DNA of 64,000 bases from Symsagittifera roscoffensis (lineage: Eukaryota > Xenacoelomorpha > Acoela > Convolutidae), in the NCBI RefSeq assembly GCF_963678635.1, contig NC_087069.1, positions 16,282,660 to 16,346,659 on the forward strand. Reading direction: 5' to 3'. The position numbers and the translations under genes are program-made. This document shows positions 38,416 through 49,503 of the stretch, one piece after another (the first letter of the stretch is position 1; every line of letters begins with the position of its first letter). The notes under the pieces were generated by a model that was not told where the DNA came from, ran no database searches, and saw only the letters and a program-made list of their open reading frames with translations.

Positions 38416-40369
38416 ATGTCGATTCTAGACCTAGTAGCACAAATGGACCTGGTAGAGGCACAAAAATCGAGGTTGATAGACGTAATCACAAACAGTTGTA
38501 TGACCATAGCGTCTTTCAAAATGCTGAGTAACCAGCAACTAATGGAATTAGGGTTTCCCTTACCTGCTATCCTGGAGTTAATGGCCCTCATAGAGAAAAA
38601 GAGTGAAACTGCTGCAATAACGGTGACGCCGCTAGTGGTCTCAAATAAGGAGAACCTTGTAGAACTCCCAGGGCCGAGTAGTTTTTACACTCCGGGCAAA
38701 GTGGCGGAGCTCACGGCGTGCGAGTTCAAAGAGAGAACATCGCATATTGATTGTGGGACGCGAGCAGGCTTATTGCAGTTGAACAGATTTCTAGTGGACG
38801 AAATTGTAGAGGTTAAATCTTATATATAAGCATCACAATTTCTTGTTAATTTTATTTAACCGAACTTTAATTTTAGCGCTTACCGAAAGAGAAAAATTTA
38901 TGGCCGGATAGCGCACTGAAAGAAAGGTACGCAAAAATCGCGGTAGAGGCGTATCCAGCACTGAAGTCTCTTGATAGTAGCTGTCCCCACGTAATTCTTT
39001 TTCTGATACGTACCAGAAAATTGTTTCTTGTTATTTAAGTAATATGCATAGTTTTTTAAGGCGGTGTTCTACAAGCCGTTCTTTAAAATAAAGCTCATGG
39101 GAGACAAATACCAACCATATCCCCAATCCGGTCTCATAGAAGAGAATTTGAAATCACGGCGCGCTGAGCGGCAACGACAGGAGACCGCAAAGCAGCAATC
39201 TAAAGGTATATTATATATAATCGTTTGGATAATCGAAAATTGTTTTTCATATCCGATATTTTTGATCTTGATTAATTCCATTTGATCAGGATTGGAAATA
39301 GTACGAAAGAGAAAAAGAAGAAGTGTCGCGAGTGAGCTTCAGGACGTAGACTTAAAGGAGCTTGTGGAGAAGTTCGGTGAAAACATAGATTATAGCGAGA
39401 CAAGGAAGCGTACTATTCTTTACCGAAAGAATTTATTGTGCTCAAAAGGCACAATAAATTATGATAACTATCTATATATAATTGGGTTGAACGTGAAGGT
39501 GAAAAATGAGGCAAGTAGTTTGTTTGTTTTTTGCTTAAAAGTTACTTTTTTAAAGCTAAAATCCTAGTTTTGTTTAACTAGCTGAATGAGGAGTTTAAAT
39601 TGTGGGTACCTCAATGTGTGGAAGACACATTTGCGCATCTCTTTGCCCCATTGGTAACCAAAGTGATGCGGTATGCGTCCAATGCACCACATGAAGCCAT
39701 TGACTCAATAACTGCTTTGCGGTTGAATAGATGTAGGTATTTGAGCGCCCTTTCAATATTGTTTTTAGGATTTCTTATTTGTTTTGATGGTTATCTAGAC
39801 CCCGATGCCGAGTTTGCCCTAAGGTGCCTCGCTTCTCTTGCTCCGGCTAAGCAAGCAACAGGAGTAAAGAACAGGCGGAGTATTCCAGAAGCTATCCGCG
39901 CCTGTCGGGAGAGTTTTATAGTAGATATCCCGGTAATTTATTCCCTGCGTTTTTCATACAATATCCTACCTCTGAGCAAGTTTATTAATCTAAAAACACT
40001 GTATAGGATTTGGGTAACCTAGAGTTCCTGGCTAACCAAAAAGAAATGGGGACAATTCTTTGTACCACTGTGCAGGTAAATTATTTTCGCATATGGTATA
40101 CTTGTGAGTGAGGTGTCATTCAATTTCTGCGTTTTTAGACGTTCGTTGTTGGACCAAAAGGCGTCATTGAAGTTGACGATGTGTTTGGTGCCATAGATAC
40201 AGCTTTTCGGCTGTTCTTTGTCCTCAACAGGCGGTATCCTGATACCACGTCTGTTCTGTGGGGCTTCATACAAAGTGTGGTATTTAAAATACCACTGATT
40301 CGTGTGCCAACTCAAGTTGACTTCTTGGCGCGGAAAATCAACCAGGAGGTCGAAAGTCCCGAAATTTGA
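38416..40369 (+). CDS. SAM-like domain protein, eight exons, 482 aa
   Basis: The exons are 38416-38811, 38877-38990, 39061-39205, 39290-39498, 39582-39732, 39799-39932, 40007-40075 and 40139-40369. All phases agree and the introns are 63-84 bp. The start is the ATG of MSILDLVAQMD. Residues about 1-65 look like a sterile-alpha-motif fold (SNQQLMELGFPLPAILEL). After a linker comes a basic patch (VRKRKRRS). The C-terminal half (RYPDAEFALRCLASLAP, FVVGPKGVIEVDDVFGAID, ILRRY-like segment, SVLWGFIQSVVFKI) recalls the uncharacterised C-terminal region of SAMD3-like proteins that are multicopy in fish genomes; this is a family memory, not a search result. Exon 4 has an alternative GC donor (GAG|gcaagt at 39511) in the same phase. 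There are no stops or frameshifts. It lies 384 bp upstream of the transposase start on the same strand and may belong to the same mobile element. Confidence 0.7.
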
Positions 40370-40522
40370 ACTTTGTTGTTAAATGATATACCACGGTTTT
40401 GCTCTGTTTTATACTATTTCATAGGAGACAAAAATATTGTTTTGCTACTACTTTTTCTTATAATTGCAGCAGCTGTTTTGCTAATGTTGTTGGAACAAAG
40501 TCCATTAAAAGCTTTTTTTCAG

Positions 40523-40599
40523 AAAGTCATTTGAAATTCTGTACGAATCGCTGAATTTGGTAGTTGGTTTCGACACTTGCTGCACTTATTCTGGGAAAG
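40523..40599 (+). other. Possible upstream exon of the SET-transposase gene
   Basis: A 77-bp segment is bounded by acceptor cttttttttcag and donor gttagt. It is open in the frame that joins, across an intron 40600-40750 (acceptor ttgttgtag), to the GGA-ATG-GAG start of the transposase ORF. It would encode a short leader containing LNLVVGFDTCC. It may equally be 5' untranslated. No earlier exon was found. Confidence 0.35.
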
Positions 40600-40752
40600 G
40601 TTAGTTTATGACTGTGTACCTCGATAATCTGTCCGGAAGGTTGTTCATCAGTATTGCCAGATGCATGGATTGTCTTCATAATAAATTAATTGGAATGCGA
40701 TGTCTTAGTTATTCTTGGAATTATCTTGTTTTTTTTTGAAAATGTTGTAGGA

Positions 40753-43700
40753 ATGGAGCAAAAAATCAATGTTGAGAATTGTGTGCAGGAGTACTCCGCA
40801 GTTTCAAGTGCTGACTGGATTTTGTTAGAAACGTTGATCGATCAAGATGGGAAACGAAGTCATCGGGCCGTTACTGAAGCGGAGAGAATTCCGGTTGATG
40901 AAGGGTCTTCTCTTTTTCAATACATGAATCAAATGTATCAGGGAGTATTGAATTATATTTCTTTCGAAGTTGACACTAGGTTTTGCGAAGATACGAAAAG
41001 GGGTTATGTAGGATATAAAACCGTTGCGAAAGTAGAGCTTCCGTCAAATACCTTGATACCGCATTTAATGGGAATCGTTGCGAATTGTCCTGGGCATGTT
41101 GCAGAAAACCCCGAGTTGAATTACTCAATTTTCGTTAAAGATGGTTGTTCTTACTCAATGCAAGGACCGATTTCTTTTGTCAATCATGAGTGTGAGCCAA
41201 ATTGTAGTTACGAAGTTCAAAAAGGCAAAAAGGGCGTTGTGTTTCTGCGAACTCTTGTTAATATTGAAAAAGGATCTGAAATAACGGTTAAGTATGGTAA
41301 GTCTTTTTTTGGAGCCAATATGGAATTTTGCCTGTGTCCTCACAGCAAGTATCACACATCAAAGCAGGTAAGCAAGGTAACGTCAAGACCCCCAAAAAGA
41401 ACGCGGTCTGGTAAACGCTTCTATGTTAACGTGGAAAACAACGAACCTAATCTTGTGAGAATCAACGAGTGTCAAGTAGAACAAAGTACTGTGGGTGCTT
41501 CCTTTAACAGTTTAGAAAGTTCAGAAGTTGAAAACTTAAGCATTGAAAATAACCATGCAACTGAGGTAACAGAAAATACTGAAATAACAGAAAATGCAGG
41601 TGATCAAATAACATGTATCAGCAAAATACCAACAAGTTCCACAGACACTGATGAAATTTCCAATGTGGGGTGTGAAGTAAAACAAAGTACTGTAAATATT
41701 GCTTTTAACAATCTAGAAAGTTCGGAAGTCGAAAACTTAAGCATTGAAAATAACCATGCACATGAGGTAACAGAAAAGACTGAAATAACAGAAAATGCAG
41801 GTGATCAATTAACCTGTATTAGCAAAATATCAACTTGTTTTTTGGACAATGATAAAATTTACAATGTGTCCCAGCAAACTAACTCTGCTCTCAATTTAGA
41901 TTCAAACATTGCATCTGGATCGCGTAAGTCTTCCAGAAACAGGTTTGCCGCAGTAAAACGTTTATACAACGATGACTTGTTTACCCTTGATTGTAACATA
42001 TGCCCTGTACCAGTTAGACTCAGTAATGTAAACTTGATGCAGCATTTCAGTTTGTTGCACAAAAAAGAAGTTACTTTTGACTGTCCTTTGGAGGGATGTG
42101 GGAGAAGTTATACGGGTTTTTTTACATTCAATAGACATATTTTGCAGCATGAAACAGAATTGGCTCTTAACCGATGTAAACTAGCCGATGAAGTTTTGAT
42201 GAATGATAATTTAAATGTTATATGCAATAACACGCCAATTTTTCAACTTGAAAACAGTGCTGGTTCGAATGGAAGTGAAATCAGTATCATCAAAACCAAT
42301 GAAATTGTTGAATCAATAGAAACAAATAATTTTCAACTAGTTTCAGAAACATCCTCAGGAACTACGGATTGCTTCAGAACAGGTATGATAACTCAAAGTA
42401 GTTCGGCTGTGCAGCGAAAGAGTTATATTTGGACAAGAGCTAAGTTTTCAACTCAAAAAAGGGAAAATCATTCTTGTAAGTTTGAAGGTTGTAGTAGCCG
42501 TGCTGTAAGTGTTGCAAATTTTGATCATCATGTTGGCAAATATCATGGAAATGCAAAAAACTGGCCTTGTGCTTTCTGTTATCGAGTGTTTGGTTCTCGT
42601 AGTGTTTTGAGAAAACATGTAAGAATACATCGTTCTGAAACTGAAAATGAACCACCTGCATGCGATTTTTCAAGCAAGGATCTATCTTTTGATAAAAGTA
42701 CACCCAATCCTATTCTAACTGATGAAATGAATATTGATGTATCACGAAATTTTAGTCGTTTCTGTGATGGTTCTTTTGGTCGTGAGCTGCTTTTCAAGTC
42801 TTTGCACTGCTCTTCAAATAATTGGAAGCAAAGTTTCGATTTTATGGAAAATGCTCATAATGTAGCTAGTGACATGATTGATAACTTTTTAAGAGCACTG
42901 ATAGAGATTGGTTCAATGGTACCGAACGTAAATGATTGTGCAATATACACCAATTTGAAAAGTTCTTGTGAAAATTTTTGTTTTTCGTCTGAGAGTAACC
43001 AATATCAACTTCTAAAGTTTTTGAAAGATCAAAAATCCTTTGTCATGTCAACCGATTTAAAGTTTGGCAATACATGTGAGTCGAGAAACATAGGAGGTAT
43101 GACGGTATATCGTGAAGTTCAAAAAAATGGTCAGTTCATCTCTATTTCTCAAGTGTTGAAAAATGTCATATTCGAACATGATGAAATTCTTGATGTATGC
43201 ATTTTGTATAGTAAGTTTTTAGATAAACTAAGTAACGACGGAATTCTTTTAGATTGTATGCAAACGGAAGGACGTTTTAAAGTCAATTCTAATGTGGACG
43301 TACTAGATTTACCTAATATTGAAGCTTCTGTTTTTGATTCCAATTCTGATAAGATTTTTGACGTGTACCTGCAACTTTATTTTGATGAAGTTGAGCCGGT
43401 TAATCCCATTGGCACAAGAACAACCATTCATAAATTAGGCTGTTTTTATTGGACATTAAGCAATCTCCCCCCATGGATTTCATCTGACATGCGCATGATG
43501 CATGTTGTTGCGTTTGTTGCCTACCTTGATATTGTAGAATTTGGTTTTAGCGAAGTTTTAAATACAATAAGTGAAGATCTCAAACAACTTGAAAAAGGAA
43601 TGAAAATTTTAACCAGAAGTGGAAAGGAATTTATTTTGTTTGGCAAAGGCATGACTTTTGTGGCTGACAATTTAGCGTATAATGCAGTTATGGGTTTTAA

Positions 43701-45076
43701 CGAAAGTTTTTCTGCGGGTAGTTGTTGCTCTAAGTGTGTAATTCCTCAATCCATGTTTAAAGATAGACACGAAGAATGTTTTGACGAGTTGAGAACCCCA
43801 TCCAGATGTATTGAAAATTTCGAGCAGAATCGTAACGGTGTCAAGCGTGTTTGTGAATTAAAAACAAATTTTTTCAACCCCTACGAAAATTTCACAGGTG
43901 ATTTACATCATGACATTTTCCAAGGCGGTCTTATGCACACTTTAAGAGTTGTCTTGAATGATTTAATTCCTGATTACCTGACAATTAATGATTTAAATTA
44001 TAGGATTAATCATTTTGGTTATGGTCGTGATATTGACGGAAAGCCTTCAGAAATAAGTTATGATCGGGTTAAGGATAAAAGTGCCGGGCATTTCAAGCAG
44101 AAGTATGACCAAATGTTTACTCTGTTCCGTTTTCTGCCTCTGATAATTGGCGATTTTATCCCGGTTATGGATGATACATGGTTGTTTTTGTTGGACTATT
44201 TGTATCTTATTTCTTATCTAATGAGTCCTGCCTTTTTAGAAGCCGACTATCAAGTTCTTGGCGTTTTAATTCGTAAGTTTTGTCTGAATAATTTCTTTTC
44301 AGCTAAGAAACTTAAAGAAAAGAAACTGAAGTTATTGTTTAGAGCAACATTTGGCTGCCTTCAGGGAGATGTATCCAGCAGAGTCCATAATTTTCAAGCA
44401 GCACAAATTGATCCATTATCCTCGCATTCTCAAATCATCAGGACCCTTTTTGTATCAAAGTGTTCTGAAATACGAAAGAAAGCATATTTTTGTAAAACAT
44501 ATAGCCGATAACACCAATAATTTTAAAAATATATGTAAGACTATAGCTGTTAGACATCAGTTGAATCAATTTCTTGATTGGCGCGACTCTGTTCCCAGAA
44601 AAAGCGAACGTTTCCCGAATGGGAAAGTGGTTACCGTGTCTGATGAGCTAGCCCATTGTTTTTACCCTGAAGTTTTCCCAAACAATGAGGTCTTTGAATC
44701 TCGAAGTGTTTTTATTCAAGGTACCCGATACTCAGTTGACGATGTGCTAATTTTATCCTTAGAAAATGCTGACCCTTTGACTCCAAATTTTTGTCAAATT
44801 AAACGTATTTTAAGCTCCAATGATTCAATTTTTTTGGTTTCGTCCAAACTCAAATTAGAACATTATGAGCACCATTCAAGATCGTTTTTAGTAACTCAGT
44901 CCCAAAAAGATAACACTCAAGTTGTACGCCATAAAGAATTATTTGATTTTCATCCGCTATCGCTGCATCATTGCTTCCTTGCGTCTTGCTCGTTTTTTCA
45001 CGTTGTCCTACGCAATCGTCTTGTTTTTAATAATTACGCATCTTACTTTGAATCCTTCAGTTGTAGCTCTGATTAG
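40753..45076 (+). CDS. SET-like domain + C2H2 zinc fingers + DDE-type (CACTA-like) transposase fusion, 1417 aa
   Basis: There are two exons, 40753-44272 and 44343-45076. The 70-bp intron (gtaagt...gtttag) is needed to keep frame and restores the family motif before HKLIHYPRIL. I start at MEQKIN because an acceptor (ttgttgtag) lies two bases upstream. Residues about 73-200 look like a SET methyltransferase domain: RGYVGYKTVAKVELPSNTL, the pocket motif N144-H145-E-C-E-P-N, GSEITVKY181G and C193-L-C195. Residues about 240-370 contain two tandem copies of an acidic 65-70 residue repeat. C2H2 zinc-finger pairs lie near 413-466 and 575-628. From about 875 comes a transposase region (NPIGTRTTIHKLGCFYWTL) with likely catalytic D972 (VADNLAY), D1054 (LHHDIFQGG) and E1218 (KYERKH), like CACTA/Tnp2-related animal transposases. 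No disabling change is visible, so it may be active or recently active. Histone methylation by the SET part is inferred only. Confidence 0.8.
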
Positions 45077-45135
45077 CTCGTCTTGTGTTATAAACTTCAC
45101 CTATTGAATTGTTAATTGACTTTTAGAGTGAAATT

Positions 45136-45777
45136 ATGAGTGTCAGAAAACTTAACTTCCCACCTAAACTACTATCCCCAAAAGAACAGGAAGAGAATGA
45201 AATTTTTAGCATGCTGCACTACATGTTTTATATTATAACTGTGAATTATAGTGATTTTTTGGATGACAAAATTCTGTTTGTTGGTGATTCTAATATGAAA
45301 TACGCATATAATGCTACGAAAGACTTCGATCTCTTTAATAAATATAATATAGCTGTAAACAGTAGATCAGGACGATGCGCTCGACACCTTCAATCTATCT
45401 ATCCAGAAATCGTTTGGTTTAAATATATTGTAATAATAGTTGGTAATAATGATTTTAATAATACGGACAATGCACAACTAATTAAATATTATAAAGATTT
45501 GCGTGACCATATACCCGAGTTAAACATAAAGCAGTATGTCAAATTTGTTGAACTACTTCCGAGGAAAGACCATAATGCGGAAGCTGTGAAGGCATTCAAC
45601 AGAAAACTGAAGGAGTCTTTAGCCTCTGATATTATTCCAAACAACTCTATTTCTCCTTGTCATTTCAGAGACGACGAACATTACCATCTGAAACCGGAAT
45701 TTTTTGGCAAATTTGCAAAGTTAATGGCCAACTGTTGTAGAATTATGTTGGAAAAAGTTGTTACGAAGGAAATCTAA
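45136..45777 (+). CDS. SGNH/GDSL-type hydrolase-like protein, 213 aa
   Basis: The protein has the block signatures of the SGNH esterase fold: KILFVGDSNMKYAY with the nucleophile candidate Ser52, RSGR near residue 79, VIIVGNNDF with Asn104 (block III), and RDDEHYHL with D179-x-x-H182 (block V). All four catalytic positions are kept. It is shorter than free-standing secreted esterases and has no signal peptide. It lies 59 bp after the transposase stop, same strand, with a good acceptor (gacttttag) seven bases before the ATG, so it may be spliced from a shared leader. SGNH domains occur in mobile elements (for example in ORF1 of some CR1-type LINEs), so an element-encoded role is plausible. The substrate is unknown. 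Confidence 0.75.
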   Translation: MSVRKLNFPPKLLSPKEQEENEIFSMLHYMFYIITVNYSDFLDDKILFVGDSNMKYAYNATKDFDLFNKYNIAVNSRSGRCARHLQSIYPEIVWFKYIVIIVGNNDFNNTDNAQLIKYYKDLRDHIPELNIKQYVKFVELLPRKDHNAEAVKAFNRKLKESLASDIIPNNSISPCHFRDDEHYHLKPEFFGKFAKLMANCCRIMLEKVVTKEI

Positions 45778-45952
45778 ATATCGCAAGAACAGTCCTCCCT
45801 TTAAGAAAAAACAAAAAAGGTAGCCCAAAACGAATCAAAATCTATTTTTCATGTCCATGATTCCAAAACTGCAAAGACTTTATAGGTAAAAAAATCAAAA
45901 TATTCGTATAGCTGCTTGTTTTCATTCATTCAAAAAAATCATAAAAAACAAT

Positions 45953-46650
45953 AAATTTGCAAAACTTAAAAAGGCTACTTTTGGCGTTATTTAATTGTTT
46001 GTTGTCTCTGCTTTTTTAATCAAGAAAAGTACTTTTAAAATTCTTCAAAAAAATTAGAAAATCAAAAAATTTGTCGGTTTTTCTTCAATTCAAAAGCTAC
46101 TTCGAAAAAAATTTAAAAAACGTCTAAAAATGAAAAAAAAATGAACGTTTTTATGCTTAATCGGATCTTTGTCATAATTTTTGTATTTGGAATATTTTAA
46201 ATGCTTCTCTCTTTTCTTTTATGTTTTGTACTTTGTGTTATTTGTTGTCTAGTGATTAACTTCAAAGCCTGATTTGTACCTTTTTGATATTGTATCTTCC
46301 AGATAGAACAAAAAACTTCGCAAAAAAGTCCAAAAGTTTGCAAAACCTAGAAAAAGCTTACTTTTGGCGTTACTTAATCGACTGTTGTCTCTCTATACTT
46401 ATTTAATTTGCATGCTTAATCAAGAAAAGTACATAAAAAAAAATTGTCCATTGTTCTTCTTCCATTCAAAAGCTCGTTCAAAAAAAATAAAAAAAAGTCT
46501 TTAAAGAAAAAAATTCTAGGCCTAATTGGATCTTTGTCATAATTTTTGTAACCGGAATTTTATAAATGCTTCTCTTTCTTTGGTTTCATGTATTTGTACT
46601 TCAATTTAAAGCCTGATATGTATTTTTCTGATATTGCATCTTTTTGATAG
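45953..46650. repeat. Tandem duplication of about 375 bp
   Basis: Two copies, about 45953-46312 and 46333-46650, share GGCTACTTTTGGCGTTA, AATCAAGAAAAGTAC, GGATCTTTGTCATAATTTTT and AAAGCCTGATnTGTA in the same order. No coding sequence was seen between the SGNH gene and this array. Confidence 0.75.
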
Positions 46651-46779
46651 AACATCTTTTTTGGGCTTTACGGTCTTACTCTTAATTTGCATCAGTTATA
46701 AATTTTAGTTAGATTCTTGTTTGAGGTCAAATCTTTATCGGGTTATCTTGAAATCAGGGTCATTATTTTTTTTGTTTTT

Positions 46780-48340
46780 CATATTTTGAACCAGATCTTT
46801 TGCGATCGTAACTTAAGGGGAATCATGCACATGTTGTTCAGGCTAACCCATATATAATAATTAATAGCTTTGAAATTGGAGTGAATCTTAAAGCCTTTAA
46901 ATAGCCAAGGTGACTTACTTCAAAGTCTGTCCGAAGTCAGTAGCTTTGAAATTGACTCTGATTTGCTGTTGAAACCTTTTCGGGTTTAATTTCATTCATT
47001 GTCAATGCATAACTACAATTTCAATAGCTACTAACTTTGTTGATCTAAATAAACAGTTGAGGTTGAAAATCATTTCAGTTTAATCATCTTCTGTGTATAA
47101 TTTTCGTGCTTGTGTTGTGTAGTTCGAATCAGATCCCTTCCCTCTTACTTTAACCGGAATCTTTCTCTTGTTGTTCATTCTATTTCATATTTAATACTTA
47201 ACCATTTGATGAATAAAGTTGTCTTAAAGCCCTAAAAATCACCAAGCTTGCTAATTTCAAAAGGAAATTTTGATCTGATCTTTCGGTTTTCCCAAATGTG
47301 TCAGAAGTTAGTAGCTTTAGAGTTGACTCTGATTTGGAGTTGAAACCTTTTCGGGTTTACTTGCAATCAGGGTCAATGCATAACCATGATTTGAATAGCT
47401 ACTAACTTTGTTATTCTGAATAAATAGTTGAGGTTCGAAACCTTTTCGGGTTGATCATCTTCTGTTTATAATTTTTCATGTTCGTGTTGTGTAGTTTAAA
47501 CCAGATCTCTTCCCTCTTACATTAACCGGAATCTTTTTCTTATTGTTTATTCTCTTTCATATTTAATACTTAAACATTTGATGAATAAATTTGTCGTAAA
47601 GCCCTAATATTCACCAAGCTTGCTTATTTGTTCTGGCCTTTCAGTTTTTTCAAATGTGTCAGAAGTTAGTAGCTTTAAAGTTGACTCTGATTTGGAGTTG
47701 AAACTTTTTCGGGTTAACTTGCAATCAGGGGCAATGCTTAACCAAGATTTGAATAGCTACTTACTTTGTTAATCAAATAAACAGTTGAGGTTCGAAATCT
47801 TTTCGGGTTGATCATCTTCTGTTTGTCAATTTGCATGTTCGTGTTGTGTAGTTTGAGCCAGATCTTTTCACTCTTACTTTAACCGGAACCTTTCTCTTGC
47901 TGTTCATTCTAATTCTTATTTTATACTTAACTATTTAATGAATAAACTTAGTCATGAAGCCCTAAATTTAACCAAGCTTGCTTATTTGAAATTGAAATTT
48001 TTTCTGGCCTCTCGGTTCTCTCAAATGTGCCAGAAGTTAGTAGCTTTAAACTGACTCTGATTTGGAGTTGAAACTTTTTTGGGTTTACTTGCAATCAGGG
48101 GCAATGCTTAACCATGATTTGAATAGCTACTAACTTTGTTAATTAAATAAACAGTTGAGGCTCGAAACCTTTTCGGGTTGAGTATCTTCCGATTATATCT
48201 TTCATTTTTGTGATGTGAAGTTTTAATCAGATCTCTGCCCTCCTATTTAACCGGAATCTTTCACTTGATTTTCGTTCTAATTCAAGTTTCATAATTAGCT
48301 ATTCTTTTGAATGTTGTATAAATGTTTTGTGTTTGCTTAA
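46780..48340. repeat. About 360-bp tandem repeat array, four units
   Basis: The anchor AGTAGCTTTnAnTTGACTCTG recurs near 46940, 47306, 47664 and 48032. Each unit holds two CTTTTTCGGGTT-type words about 110 bp apart, one before TTACTTGCAATCAGGG and one before GATCATCTTCTG, so the unit itself may be dimeric. No coding sequence was seen. Confidence 0.8.
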
Positions 48341-48821
48341 ATAATTGCGAATAGGAATTGGGAAAGGAACGTTCTTTTGCTGTTCAAATTAGCAAGTTGG
48401 TGATATCATTTGAATGAATAATTTAATTTTGGTGCTTGACTGGAAAGAAGCGTTACTGGAAATTTACCTGGTTAAACTTTTGGTTGTCTCATTTTGAGGT
48501 AAATAAGCGAACACATTTGTTTCCAGTAGCCTTAATTGTTATGTGCATTTGTTACCTTTAGCGAGCCTTTCCTTGTTCCATACGTGGGACCAACTGTAGA
48601 GGCCTTCACGTGGCGGTCCTGTTGAAGTGTCTTACTTCTGTAAGACATGAGCTGACATCTACTTAATAAATTTTTTTCATAGGTTTCTAATTTTCATCTG
48701 TCTTCATATTTTGCCTCAAAATATCCTCGGGGAGTTTGATTGGTTGTGGCTTTTGCAATCAACCGCAAATTTGAGCCCCAATAGAATTTAAATGGATTAA
48801 AAATTGTTTGTTATATTTATG
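48341..48821. other. Spacer right of the array
   Basis: AT-rich sequence with no recognised gene. A somewhat GC-richer piece at 48560-48660 (around CGTGGGACCAACTGTAGAGG) matches nothing I know. Confidence 0.35.
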
Positions 48822-49503
48822 CGCTCAAAAACAGGTCAAGAATTTTTACCTTAACGTACCTTAAAACACCTTAAAAAGTTAAGGTAAGTTTGCACTACCT
48901 TAAGTACACCTTAACTTACCTTAAAACACCTTAAAAATTTACCTTAAATTACCTTAAAAGTTAAGGTGTATCAACCTTAAAAAACACTTTAAAAAAGTTT
49001 TTTATAGGTAAATTTACCTTAAAAGCTTACCTTAAAAAAGTAGGTAATTTAACTACATTTACCTTAACATTAAGGTGTTTTTACCTTAAATTTTTACCTT
49101 AAAAACATAAAATTTAAGGTAAAATAACCTCAAATGTTAAGGTAAAAAAACCTTAAAAGTGAAGAGAATTAAGGTTTTTTACCTTAACATTTAAGGTTAT
49201 TTTACCTTAACTTTTGTGTTTTTAAGGTAAAAATTTAAGGTAAAAACACCTTAATGTTAAGGTAAATATAGTTAAATTACCTACTTTTTTAAGGTAAATT
49301 TTTAAGGTAAATTTACCTGTAAAAAAATTTTTAAGGTGTTTTTTAAGGTTGATACACCTTAACTTTTAAGGTGATTTAAGGTAAATTTTTAAGGTGTTTT
49401 AAGGTAAGTTAAGGTTTACTTAAGGTAGTGCAAATTTACCTTAATTGTTAAGGTGTTTTAAGGTATTTTTTAAGGTAAATTTACCTTAACTTTTTTTTGA
49501 GTG
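48822..49503. repeat. 680-bp near-palindrome built from AAGGTAA words, right block
   Basis: The left arm (48822 to about 49155) and right arm (about 49170-49503) are inverted copies around a roughly 15-base centre (AAGTGAAGAGAATT). Both consist almost entirely of TTAAGGTAA, ACCTTAAAACACCTTAA and similar words. The left edge reads CGCTCAAAAACAGG. The right edge read inward is CACTCAAAAAAAAGTTAAGG, so the two ends are diverged terminal inverted repeats. It may be a fold-back element or one end of a larger transposon. Confidence 0.8.
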
